DNA from: Fusobacteriaceae bacterium UBA2433
GTDB taxonomy: Bacteria > Fusobacteriota > Fusobacteriia > Fusobacteriales > Fusobacteriaceae
Assembly: GCA_002342785.1 (NCBI GenBank)
Contig: DDQV01000118.1
Span: forward strand, 1-13,933
Reading direction: 5' to 3'
Length of the DNA stretch: 13,933 nt
The notes under the pieces were generated by a model, which had not been told where the DNA came from, searched no databases, and worked only from the letters and a program-made list of their open reading frames with translations. How positions within the stretch are numbered: position 1 is the first letter of the stretch; each line of letters begins with the position of its first letter. Shown piece by piece: positions 7,897 to 13,933 of the stretch. Position numbers and translations under genes: made by a program.

Positions 7897-8396
7897 GGTC
7901 TCATTCCCTCTATTAGATCAAAAGTAACCACTTTTTTTTCAAAATCAATATCTTTAACAAATTCTTCTACTGAGGGAACCATTATTTCATCTTTTCCTTT
8001 ACCAATTATATAGATATCATGACCTGCAGTTTCCATTACGTCAACGATTTCTCCTAATTTTTCTCCTTCTACAGTAACAGCCATCATTCCAATAATATCA
8101 GAAGCATAATATTCATCCTCTTCTAATCCTAAAATATCTTTTCTTACATAGATAGAATATCCAGATAGAGCAACTCCATCTGTTTTATTAGTTATCTCTT
8201 CAAAATCAAAAGCTAATCTTTTAGGACTTAATTTTTTTATATTTGTCACTGTTAATATTTTGCTCATTCCATTGGTATTCTTAACAATTACTTTAGATCC
8301 CACTAATATACTTAGATCTTCAAAATTTGAAGAAACTTTCAGTGTTCCCATTAGATGGTGAGTTCCAGAAATTTTTCCAACTGAAATTAATTCCAT
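7893..8396 (-). CDS. rimM: 16S rRNA processing / 30S maturation factor (RimM)
   Basis: This 167-residue protein has the two-domain RimM layout: an N-terminal RimM barrel (about 1-85, opening VGKISGTHHLMGTLKV) and a C-terminal PRC barrel (about 93-167, with EDEYYASDIIGM and GEIVDVMETAGHDIYII). RimM binds ribosomal protein S19 and assists maturation of the 30S head. The His-His pair in GTHHLMG replaces the more usual GxHGxxG pattern, a modest deviation. AGGAGGTAGGAAT precedes the ATG at 8394-8396. The gene lies 15 bases after khpA and overlaps trmD, the standard order for this operon. Confidence 0.95.
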   Translation of the reverse strand: MELISVGKISGTHHLMGTLKVSSNFEDLSILVGSKVIVKNTNGMSKILTVTNIKKLSPKRLAFDFEEITNKTDGVALSGYSIYVRKDILGLEEDEYYASDIIGMMAVTVEGEKLGEIVDVMETAGHDIYIIGKGKDEIMVPSVEEFVKDIDFEKKVVTFDLIEGMRP

Positions 8397-8411
8397 ATTC
8401 CTACCTCCTAA

Positions 8412-8651
8412 TTAATCTAAAAATTCTACATTTACATTTAATTTATCTTTCACTGCTGCTGCTTGCATTACACCTCTAATAGAGTTAGCAGTCAAACCAT
8501 TTTTACCTATTACCTTCCCAAGTTCTCCATCAGCTACTCTTATTTTAAAAATAATAAGATCTTTTTTCTCTTCGTGTGTTATATTTATTGCTTCTTGTGT
8601 TTTTACCATCTCTGAAACTATATATTTTAGTAATTTTTCTAATTTTTCCAT
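8412..8651 (-). CDS. khpA: KH-domain RNA-binding protein (KhpA/YlqC)
   Basis: This 79-residue single type-II KH domain protein carries the RNA-binding GxxG loop GKNG (49-52) within GKVIGKNGLTANSIR. In other bacteria KhpA pairs with KhpB/Jag to bind many RNAs and affect cell size and division. The KhpB partner is not in this window. A full consensus AAGGAGG lies about nine bases before its ATG. The upstream rpsP that commonly precedes khpA-rimM-trmD is absent; a thioesterase gene takes its place. Confidence 0.93.
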   Translation of the reverse strand: MEKLEKLLKYIVSEMVKTQEAINITHEEKKDLIIFKIRVADGELGKVIGKNGLTANSIRGVMQAAAVKDKLNVNVEFLD

Positions 8652-8692
8652 CTTTATATTCCTCCTTAACTTTCTATTAAATCGACAAAATT

Positions 8693-9103
8693 TTAATTAT
8701 TTTTTATATATTTTATTAATTCTTTATTTACTCTTTTAGGGATTCCATCTCTATTTGTAAAAATATTTGTAGTATTTGCAGATCCAAATAGAACTTTCAT
8801 CTCTTTATCATAAAATTCATATTTAAATTTAATTTTTATTCTATCAATATATATTAAAATAGTTTTTATTTTTAATTCCATATCATACTCTATGGCTTTA
8901 AAAAATTTTATATCTATATCTGACACAGGAAGAAAAATTCCTTTTTCTTCTAAAGATTTGTAGGAAATATTTTTAGTTCTAATAAATTCTGTCCGTCCTT
9001 TTTCCATCCATATAACATAATTAGAATGATATACCCTTCCCATTTGGTCAGTTTCGTTATAATAAACTCTATGATCTATTGTATGACAATTTTTTTCCAT
9101 CAT
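8693..9103 (-). CDS. Hotdog-fold acyl-CoA thioesterase (YbgC/FadM-like)
   Basis: This 136-residue 4HBT-family hotdog protein carries the signature ETDQMGRVYHSNYVIWME (17-34). D19 is the likely catalytic carboxylate, followed by the HSNY and WMEKGRTEF helix typical of YbgC/FadM thioesterases. These hydrolyse acyl-CoA thioesters, but the chain length cannot be read from sequence. Two adjacent ATGs exist (9101-9103 and 9098-9100). The ribosome site GGGAG leaves three bases before the first and six before the second, so the second, giving 135 residues, may be the real start. The gene is cytosolic, with no signal peptide, and lies 31 bases after the DUF4911-like gene. Its C-terminal tail is Lys/Ile/Asn-rich. 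Confidence 0.85.
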   Translation of the reverse strand: MMEKNCHTIDHRVYYNETDQMGRVYHSNYVIWMEKGRTEFIRTKNISYKSLEEKGIFLPVSDIDIKFFKAIEYDMELKIKTILIYIDRIKIKFKYEFYDKEMKVLFGSANTTNIFTNRDGIPKRVNKELIKYIKNN

Positions 9104-9134
9104 TGTCTCCCTTTGACCTTAATTTTAAATTATT

Positions 9135-9377
9135 TTATAATACACCCTTCCAAGGCCCTTCATAAGTTATTTTAGCATAGACTCCCATATTATCTAAATC
9201 CTTTACAACTCCCCTTACATCATCTGCATAAAATTCAGTAGATATAATCTTTATTGTTCCCAACTTAGCATCTAAAGTCCTTACTATTCCCAAACCTTCA
9301 TAAGCTTCCATTACTTTATTTATAAAATCTATATGCTTTCTTTCAGTTTGAATGAAAAACTCGTAACTTCTCATCAT
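9135..9377 (-). CDS. Small DUF4911-like protein
   Basis: This is an 80-residue protein beginning MMRSYEFFIQTERK and ending GPWKGVL. It resembles the small DUF4911-type proteins of Clostridia and Fusobacteria, recalled from family appearance and not checked. No catalytic motif is evident. Alternating beta/alpha character (YEFFIQ, IDFINKVMEAYEG, IVRTLDAKLGTIKIIS, VVKDLDNMGV) suggests a compact ferredoxin-like or ACT-like fold, which is inference. The start is set at the ATG of 9375-9377 because GAGGAGGT (9385-9392) is seven bases upstream. A longer reading to 9416 would place that ribosome site inside the coding sequence. It is the first gene after the rsmA terminator and precedes the thioesterase gene. 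Function unknown. Confidence 0.78.
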   Translation of the reverse strand: MMRSYEFFIQTERKHIDFINKVMEAYEGLGIVRTLDAKLGTIKIISTEFYADDVRGVVKDLDNMGVYAKITYEGPWKGVL

Positions 9378-9384
9378 AATTTTT

Positions 9385-9392
9385 ACCTCCTC
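9385..9392 (-). promoter_or_regulatory. Ribosome binding site setting the DUF4911-like start
   Basis: On the - strand GAGGAGGT lies seven bases before the ATG ending at 9377. It overrules the in-frame ATG at 9414-9416, which has no such site. Confidence 0.85.
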
Positions 9393-9421
9393 TATATTAA
9401 TAATAATTTTATCCATAAATA

Positions 9422-9453
9422 AAAAATTCAGAATGGATTTTTATATCCATTCT
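9422..9453 (-). terminator. Intrinsic terminator after rsmA
   Basis: On the - strand AGAATGGAT (from 9453) pairs with ATCCATTCT (ending 9430), a nine-pair stem with a six-base loop, followed by GAATTTTTTATTT. It falls between rsmA and the DUF4911-like gene, so it should end or attenuate transcription from the hpt promoter. I found no convincing promoter in the 50 bases after it, so the downstream genes depend on readthrough or on an unrecognised promoter. Confidence 0.7.
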
Positions 9454-9467
9454 TAAATCTTTAATTA

Positions 9468-10262
9468 TTATTTTTCCTCTAATACTCTGATAAGTTCCAT
9501 ATATTCATCGATAGTTATAGATTCTGCTCTCCTATTTCCTTCTATGCCTATAGTGGCTAACTTTTCTCTTAATTCAGATTTACTGAATCCTAGATTAGAT
9601 AAATTATTTAATATATTTTTTCTCTTAGTAGCAAAAGCAGCCTTTATATATTTAAAAAATGTAGCTTCATCTACTAATTTTTCATATTTATTATCAGTAC
9701 GCAGTTTGATCGACATAAATGCTGAATCAATCTTAGGTATCGGTTCAAAATCTTCTTTTGGAATTGTAAATAGATATTTTGCATCACCATAATATTCCAC
9801 AGATAATGTGAGAACACTTCTTTCGCTTCCTGATTTAGCGCAAATTCTTTGAGCTACTTCTTTTTGTACCATTATATAGACTTCACTTATTATATTTCTA
9901 TTTTTTATTAACTTTTGAACGATTGGAGAAGTTATATAGTAGGGAATATTAGCTACAACTTTTATAGGTTCTCCTATCTTTTCTTGAAAATCTACTTCTA
10001 AGACATCTCCCATAAGTAATGTAAATTTAGGATTGGTATCAAATTTATTTCTAAGTATTTTTTCTAAATCTGTATCTATTTCCATACATGTAACTTTTTT
10101 TCCATGTTCCAACAATAATTTCGTAAGAGCACCCTCACCAGGTCCAATCTCCACTATAGCATCATTTGAATTCACACCTGAAACTTCTATAATTTTATCT
10201 AAAACATCATTTGCGTTAGTTAAAAAATTTTGTCCATATTTTTTTTTATGCTTAAATCCCAT
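9468..10262 (-). CDS. rsmA: 16S rRNA (adenine1518/1519-N6)-dimethyltransferase (RsmA/KsgA)
   Basis: This 264-residue Rossmann-fold methyltransferase dimethylates two adjacent adenines in helix 45 of 16S rRNA as a late 30S checkpoint. Motifs are KKKYGQNFL (6-14), the SAM-binding VEIGPGEGALT (37-47), the acidic GDVLEVD (85-91) and the catalytic NIPYYITSPIV (105-115). The length is typical. The C-terminal helical domain includes KAAFATKRKNILNNL and the TIDEY ending, as expected for RsmA rather than mitochondrial or Erm relatives. AAGGTG precedes the ATG at 10260-10262 by about five bases. It starts 22 bases after the second hpt gene and is followed by an intrinsic terminator. Confidence 0.96.
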   Translation of the reverse strand: MGFKHKKKYGQNFLTNANDVLDKIIEVSGVNSNDAIVEIGPGEGALTKLLLEHGKKVTCMEIDTDLEKILRNKFDTNPKFTLLMGDVLEVDFQEKIGEPIKVVANIPYYITSPIVQKLIKNRNIISEVYIMVQKEVAQRICAKSGSERSVLTLSVEYYGDAKYLFTIPKEDFEPIPKIDSAFMSIKLRTDNKYEKLVDEATFFKYIKAAFATKRKNILNNLSNLGFSKSELREKLATIGIEGNRRAESITIDEYMELIRVLEEK

Positions 10263-10284
10263 CTTTCACCTTCTTTTTTATGGT

Positions 10285-10818
10285 TTATTTTTCTATGACT
10301 ACTTTCCCAACAAATGGAAGTTCCCTATGTTTTTCAGCATAATCTATTCCATAACCAACTACAAATTCATCTGGGATTTGAAATCCTGAAAATTCCACAT
10401 CTACATTGACTTCTCTTCTAGCTGGTTTATCTAAAAGTGTACAAATACTAAGTGATTTAGGTTCTCTAATCTTTAAAATTTCTACGACTTTACTAAGAGT
10501 AAAACCTGTATCTATTAGATCTTCTACAATAAGAACATCTTTACCTTTAATAGAGTCTTCAATATCTTTTTTTATTTTTACATCTCTAGAAGAGGTCATA
10601 GAACTACCATAACTAGATACAGTCATAAAATCAAGTCTTACGTTTTCTAATTTTAATTCCCTTGCAATATCAGCCATAAATATTACTGATCCACGTAAAA
10701 GAGCAATCAGTACTAGTTCTTCACTATCTTTATATTTTTTATTTATTTTTTCTCCTAACTCTGCTACTTTTTTTGCTATCTCTTCTTTTGAGATCATTAC
10801 TTCTACTGAATATTTCAT
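10285..10818 (-). CDS. hpt: Hypoxanthine phosphoribosyltransferase, second tandem copy
   Basis: This is a 177-residue type I phosphoribosyltransferase that makes IMP (and possibly GMP) from free base and PRPP in purine salvage. The PRPP loop is LIVEDLIDTGFTL (96-108, acidic pair E99-D100). SSYG (68-71) forms the flexible catalytic loop, KPARRE (131-136) supplies the purine-contacting lysine, and DEFVVGYGIDYAEKHRELP (150-168) completes the site. It looks clearly paralogous to the gene just upstream; most blocks match by eye. Differences in the PRPP loop (LIDTGFTL against IIDSGNTL) and in the region after the SYG motif may alter base preference, which is inference. AAGGAG lies nine bases before the ATG, within the 13-base gap between the two genes. 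Confidence 0.92.
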   Translation of the reverse strand: MKYSVEVMISKEEIAKKVAELGEKINKKYKDSEELVLIALLRGSVIFMADIARELKLENVRLDFMTVSSYGSSMTSSRDVKIKKDIEDSIKGKDVLIVEDLIDTGFTLSKVVEILKIREPKSLSICTLLDKPARREVNVDVEFSGFQIPDEFVVGYGIDYAEKHRELPFVGKVVIEK

Positions 10819-10831
10819 TTTCGTTATCTCC

Positions 10832-11386
10832 TTAGTCTTCTAAATTTCCCATTATACCTACATAAGGAATATTTCTATACTCTTGCATATAATCTAATCC
10901 ATAACCTAGTACAAATTCATCTTCTATTTCAAAACCAACATATTGAACATCAATTTCAACTTCTCTTCTTGATGGTTTATTTAAAAGTGTACATAAAGAT
11001 ACTGACTCAGGACCTCTATGACCTAACATCTTTAATACTGTTTTTAGTGTATTTCCAGAATCTATTATATCTTCCACAACAATTACATGTTTCCCCATAA
11101 TATTTTCATCTAAATCTTTTTTTATTTTTACCTCTCTCGTTGATATAAATTCATTTCCATAACTAGACACAGTCATAAAATCCATCTTTAATGGTAATTC
11201 TATCTTTCTACATAGGTCTGCCATAAATATAATTGATCCTTTTAATAGACATACTACAATTATATCACCTTCTTTATCTTTAAAATCATTTGTAATTTGA
11301 GCTCCTAGTTCAGCCACCCTTACTGCAATTTGTTCCTCTGTAAGCATTTTTGTTTCAATTCCTTTATCCCAAGGTTTTTTATTCAA
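10832..11386 (-). CDS. hpt: Hypoxanthine phosphoribosyltransferase, first tandem copy
   Basis: This is a 184-residue type I phosphoribosyltransferase. Motifs are VVCLLKGSIIFMADL (44-58), the SSYG loop (74-77), the PRPP loop VVEDIIDSGNTL (103-114; E105-D106), NKPSRR (136-141) and GFEIEDEFVLGYGLDY (151-166), all standard for bacterial HPRT. The reading frame begins at a TTG (11384-11386), chosen because AGGAGG (11395-11400) is eight bases upstream. The first in-frame ATG is 13 codons later and has no such site. It is the first gene of the - strand cluster, about 28 bases from the predicted transcription start, and is followed by its paralogue. Catalysis should be cytosolic salvage of hypoxanthine and possibly guanine. 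Confidence 0.92.
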   Translation of the reverse strand: MNKKPWDKGIETKMLTEEQIAVRVAELGAQITNDFKDKEGDIIVVCLLKGSIIFMADLCRKIELPLKMDFMTVSSYGNEFISTREVKIKKDLDENIMGKHVIVVEDIIDSGNTLKTVLKMLGHRGPESVSLCTLLNKPSRREVEIDVQYVGFEIEDEFVLGYGLDYMQEYRNIPYVGIMGNLED

Positions 11387-11394
11387 TTTTGTTT

Positions 11395-11400
11395 CCTCCT
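11395..11400 (-). promoter_or_regulatory. Ribosome binding site supporting the TTG start of hpt
   Basis: AGGAGG on the - strand lies eight bases before TTG (11384-11386). No ATG or GTG stands at a suitable distance. Confidence 0.85.
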
Positions 11401-11420
11401 AGAATTATAATTTACCTCAT

Positions 11421-11450
11421 ATTTTACCATTAATTCTTAGTTTTTTTCAA
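11421..11450 (-). promoter_or_regulatory. Promoter of the hpt-rsmA cluster
   Basis: On the - strand there is a -35 box TTGAAA (11445-11450), an 18-base spacer and a -10 box TAAAAT (11421-11426), preceded by TGG (11427-11429) as an extended -10. Transcription should start near 11414, leaving a short leader before the TTG start at 11386. Confidence 0.65.
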
Positions 11451-11811
11451 TTTTATTTATATAAACTTGAATTACTATTCATTTTTTAATAAAAATAATA
11501 ATATTTTCCATCCTTTTGATATTTTTTTTACTCAAATATTAAAAATTTTATTTTCTAAAATACTATAATCTTTTAAGTAAGAAAATAAACAGAAAAAATT
11601 ATTTCCATTTCTAATCTCTTGCATTGTATAATAAAATGTAATAGAATAACATTATAAACTTTTCTTTGAAATATTTTAAGAAAGATATCAATAAAATTAT
11701 AATAAAAATTTTAACCGGTTATAAGTGATGTAATTATTTAATCCACTTATAGCTTTTCTTGATTTCAAAATAAATATAAAAATTTAAAAAAATTGTAATT
11801 TAAATAATAAT
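11451..11811. other. Gene-free divergent region upstream of the EIIA-CBS gene
   Basis: Beyond the hpt promoter this stretch is extremely AT-rich and encodes no convincing protein. It holds a consensus -10 TATAAT (11627-11632) with TG directly before it but only a weak -35 (TTCCAT, 11603-11608). It also holds a weak hairpin TTTCTT/AAGAAA (11661-11683), a 10-base palindrome TAACCGGTTA (11712-11721) and a stronger hairpin at 11717-11754. From the possible start near 11639 the leader of the + strand gene would be about 190 bases long. I recognise no known riboswitch. Confidence 0.5.
11717..11760 (+). terminator. Terminator-like hairpin in the EIIA-CBS leader
   Basis: GGTTATAAGTG (11717-11727) pairs with CACTTATAGCT (11744-11754), eleven pairs including two G-U, with a 16-base loop, followed by TTTCTTG. 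The T-run is short and broken, so this may be a weak terminator, an attenuator or the 3' end of a small RNA. Its 5' strand overlaps the palindrome TAACCGGTTA, so binding there and folding could interact. Confidence 0.45.
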
Positions 11812-11813
11812 TT

Positions 11814-11819
11814 GGAGGT
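11814..11819 (+). promoter_or_regulatory. Ribosome binding site setting the EIIA-CBS start
   Basis: GGAGGT stands seven bases before the ATG at 11827-11829. The ATG at 11823-11825 is out of frame and too close. Confidence 0.85.
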
Positions 11820-11826
11820 TATATGT

Positions 11827-12750
11827 ATGAAATTATCAAGTTACTTAAATCCTAAGTGTATCTATCTAAATTTAAAAGGAGATACAAAGGAAGATATTCT
11901 TAATCAAATGATAAACAATACAGCTAAAAATGATAAAACGTTTAATGATTCCTTAGATTTAATAAAAAAATCTGTTTTTGCACGAGAAGCAGAGGTTTCT
12001 ACAGCTATGGGAAGTGGTATTGCTATACCTCATGCTAGGATAGATCAATATGATGATATCCTTATCTCTATTGGTATTATGAAAGAACCTATTGAATGCG
12101 ATATGGCAGATATGAAAAATAAAGATCTAGTAAAAATATTTTTTATGATCACAGCTGAAACTTTAAAAAATAAAATCATTTTAAAAATAATGTCTGCTAT
12201 TTCTAAGATAGCTATCAAAGATAAACCTTTATTAGAAAAAATTAAAAATGCAAAAACGAGTACTGAAGTCTATGATCTCTTAAGCCAAATAGATGTAGAT
12301 ATAAAAAATAAAATTACTGCTGAAGATGTTATGGATCCTACAATAAAACCAGTTAGTCCAGAAGACACTTTAGAAGATATAGCTAGAAGACTTATTACTG
12401 AAGAAAAATCAGGATTTCCAGTTGTAGATGACGAGGGATATTTTTTAGGAGAGATGACTGAAAGGGAACTTATTTCATTTGGAATGCCTAGCTATACATC
12501 AGTTATGGAGGATTTAAATTTTTTTACTATAGGAGAGCCCTTTGAAGAATATTTAAAAAATGAAAAAACAACCAGTATTAAAGGTATTTATAGAAGTGAA
12601 ACAGTTATTGTAGATAGAAAAACTCCTATTATGGAAATATGCTTGTTAATTGTAAACAAAGGTTTTACTAGAATATATGTGGTTGAAAAAGGTAAATATT
12701 ATGGAACAATCTTAAGATCACATATAATCAAAAAAGTTTTACATATATAA
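11827..12750 (+). CDS. PTS EIIA-like domain fused to a CBS pair (regulatory protein)
   Basis: This is a 307-residue protein with two parts. Residues 1-150 form a fructose/mannitol/Ntr-type PTS EIIA domain with the phosphorylation motif GSGIAIPHAR (H69). Residues about 165-307 form two CBS motifs: EDVMDPTIKPVSPEDTLEDI with PVVDDEGYFLGEMTERELI, then SETVIVDRKTPIMEI with IYVVEKGKYYGTILRSHII. CBS pairs commonly bind adenine nucleotides. No transporter EIIB or EIIC is nearby, so a regulatory rather than sugar-transport role is likely. The start is the ATG at 11827, seven bases after GGAGGT (11814-11819). An apparent earlier TTG start at 11812 overlaps that ribosome site and is rejected. The transporter gene begins 26 bases downstream, so the two are probably co-transcribed and functionally linked. 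Confidence 0.85.
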   Translation: MKLSSYLNPKCIYLNLKGDTKEDILNQMINNTAKNDKTFNDSLDLIKKSVFAREAEVSTAMGSGIAIPHARIDQYDDILISIGIMKEPIECDMADMKNKDLVKIFFMITAETLKNKIILKIMSAISKIAIKDKPLLEKIKNAKTSTEVYDLLSQIDVDIKNKITAEDVMDPTIKPVSPEDTLEDIARRLITEEKSGFPVVDDEGYFLGEMTERELISFGMPSYTSVMEDLNFFTIGEPFEEYLKNEKTTSIKGIYRSETVIVDRKTPIMEICLLIVNKGFTRIYVVEKGKYYGTILRSHIIKKVLHI

Positions 12751-12776
12751 GTTAAGGTATTTAGGAGGAAACAAAC

Positions 12777-13933
12777 ATGCAACTAACAATAGGTTTAATT
12801 ATATTTATAGCAACATTTTATTTGATAATAACAGAAAAAGTCCCCGGTCCTATCGCTACATTGTTAGGAGGACTACTAATGTCATTAGTAGGAATTATAA
12901 ATGAACATGAAGCACTCAATGCTATTGGTTCAAGATTAGAAATAATTCTTTTATTAGTTGGTATGATGATAATTGTTCATTTTATCTCTGAAACAGGAGT
13001 ATTTCAATATCTAGCAGTAAAAGTAGCGCAGTTAGTAAAAGGAGAACCCTTTCCATTACTTATACTTTTAGCAGTAATAACTGCTATATGTTCAGCATTT
13101 TTAGATAATGTGACTACTATTTTACTCATGGCCCCAGTATCAATTTTATTAGCTAATCAACTTAAAGTTGATCCATTTGTGTATATTATGACTTTAATAA
13201 TGTCTGCTAATATTGGTGGATTAGCTACTCTTATTGGTGATCCAACTCAACTTATTATAGGAACAGAAGGTAAAATAGGTTTTAATGATTTCTTAATAAA
13301 TACAGCTCCAATGGCTATTATTTCACTGGCTATGTTGATCATCACTGTCTATTTTATGTATGGTAGAAAAATGAAAGTCTCTAGAGATTTAAAAGCTAGA
13401 GTGATGGAATTAGATGCTTCTAGATCTTTAAAAGATATAAAATTACTTCAAGAATCTGCTACTATATTTGCATTGGTAATCTTTGGATTCTTAATGAATA
13501 ATTTTATTGATAAAGGATTAGCAATAATAGCTCTAAGTGGAGCGGTATTACTAATATTGATAACTAAAAGAGAACCTATAGAAGTTTTTAAACATGTAGA
13601 ATGGGATACCTTGTTTTTCTTCATGGGATTATTTATGTTAGTAGAAGGAATCGAATCTACAGGTTTTGTAGATATTATTGGTCAAAATATTATAAAATAT
13701 ACCAAGGGAAACTTCCCATTGGCAGTTAGTATGATAATGTGGGTATCAGCATTATTTACCTCTGTAATTGGAAACGTAGCTAATGCAGCCATGGTCTCTA
13801 AAATAATTCATTTTATGATTCCAAGTTTTCAAAATATGCAAACTACAACATTTTGGTGGGCACTCTCAATGGGTTCTCTTTTAGGAGGTAATATAACTAT
13901 TTTAGCCTCTGCAACCAATGTAGTAGCTATAAA
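12777..13933 (+). CDS. ArsB/NhaD-type (ion transporter superfamily) membrane transporter, 3' end cut by the window
   Basis: At least 385 residues are visible, with no stop before the window end. It is a polytopic membrane protein with about ten hydrophobic segments in two related halves. Half one has SAFLDNVTTILLMAP (106-120) and ANIGGLATLIGDPTQLIIG (144-162). Half two has the equivalent SVIGNVANAAMV and GGNITILASATNVV. This is the pattern of the ArsB/NhaD/P-protein branch of the ion transporter superfamily. Members move arsenite, Na+/H+, silicate-like or organic anions, and the substrate cannot be told here. A charged stretch near 200-220 (RKMKVSRDLKAR) is likely the cytoplasmic loop between halves. 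AGGAGG (12763-12768) lies eight bases before the ATG. The upstream EIIA-CBS gene, 26 bases away, is a plausible regulator. No ArsR or ArsC gene is adjacent, which argues against a classical arsenic operon. Confidence 0.85.
   Translation, partial: MQLTIGLIIFIATFYLIITEKVPGPIATLLGGLLMSLVGIINEHEALNAIGSRLEIILLLVGMMIIVHFISETGVFQYLAVKVAQLVKGEPFPLLILLAVITAICSAFLDNVTTILLMAPVSILLANQLKVDPFVYIMTLIMSANIGGLATLIGDPTQLIIGTEGKIGFNDFLINTAPMAIISLAMLIITVYFMYGRKMKVSRDLKARVMELDASRSLKDIKLLQESATIFALVIFGFLMNNFIDKGLAIIALSGAVLLILITKREPIEVFKHVEWDTLFFFMGLFMLVEGIESTGFVDIIGQNIIKYTKGNFPLAVSMIMWVSALFTSVIGNVANAAMVSKIIHFMIPSFQNMQTTTFWWALSMGSLLGGNITILASATNVVAI

Noticed and set aside
9378..9416. Upstream extension of the DUF4911-like gene (MDKIIINIEEVKI...)
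   Set aside because: The extension contains the strong ribosome binding site GAGGAGGT of the internal ATG and has none of its own.
9544..10612. Plus-strand open frames opposite rsmA and the second hpt gene
   Set aside because: They are antisense shadows of clearly identified genes, without family resemblance.
11658..11684. Hairpin CTTTTCTT...AAGAAAG in the divergent intergenic region
   Set aside because: Purely A/T-rich with a bulge and an 11-base loop; such pairings are expected by chance at this base composition.
11812..11826. TTG start for the EIIA-CBS protein
   Set aside because: The TTG overlaps the GGAGGT ribosome binding site that serves the ATG at 11827.

Overview
The window is very AT-rich, and strong AGGAGG-type ribosome binding sites precede most genes. 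Gene content and the look of the proteins suggest a low-GC anaerobe of the Fusobacteriota type (Ilyobacter, Propionigenium or Fusobacterium relatives). This placement is inferred from family resemblance and not from a marker gene search. No mobile element, CRISPR array, tRNA or rRNA was seen.

Region 1 (1-5969, + strand) is a methionine operon. A good extended -10 promoter (73-101) starts a long leader, followed by metY (O-acetylhomoserine sulfhydrylase), metF (methylenetetrahydrofolate reductase) and a full-length metH (cobalamin methionine synthase). Together they turn O-acetylhomoserine and sulfide into homocysteine, make 5-methyl-tetrahydrofolate and transfer the methyl group to give methionine. 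The leader holds the most interesting element of the window. An 18-codon open reading frame (170-226) ends Ile-Leu-Met-Leu-Met-Met-Leu-Trp-stop. It is followed by several mutually exclusive hairpins and a strong intrinsic terminator (310-342) just before the metY ribosome binding site. This has the architecture of a trp/his-type leader-peptide attenuator, but keyed to methionine codons. I see no S-box or T-box signature there. A bidirectional terminator (5996-6019) closes the operon against the convergent cluster that follows.

Region 2 (6026-11386, all - strand, read right to left) is a housekeeping cluster for purine salvage and translation: two tandem hypoxanthine phosphoribosyltransferase genes, rsmA, a small DUF4911-like gene, a hotdog thioesterase, khpA, rimM, trmD, a gamma-class carbonic anhydrase-like protein and a SPOUT RNA methyltransferase. 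A promoter at 11421-11450 drives it. An intrinsic terminator after rsmA (about 9422-9453) probably splits or attenuates it. The khpA-rimM-trmD-SPOUT order resembles the ribosomal-protein/tRNA-modification operons of other bacteria, but rpsP and rplS are absent from this stretch.

Region 3 (11387-13933) begins with a 440-base divergent intergenic region holding the hpt promoter, a candidate forward promoter, a 10-base palindrome and a terminator-like hairpin. It is followed by a PTS EIIA-like protein fused to a CBS pair. Next comes an ArsB/NhaD (ion transporter superfamily) membrane protein that runs off the window end. The pairing suggests, without proving it, that the EIIA-CBS protein regulates the transporter.

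Several start codons were chosen from ribosome binding sites: TTG starts for the first hpt gene and the carbonic anhydrase-like gene, and internal ATGs for the DUF4911-like gene and the EIIA-CBS gene.
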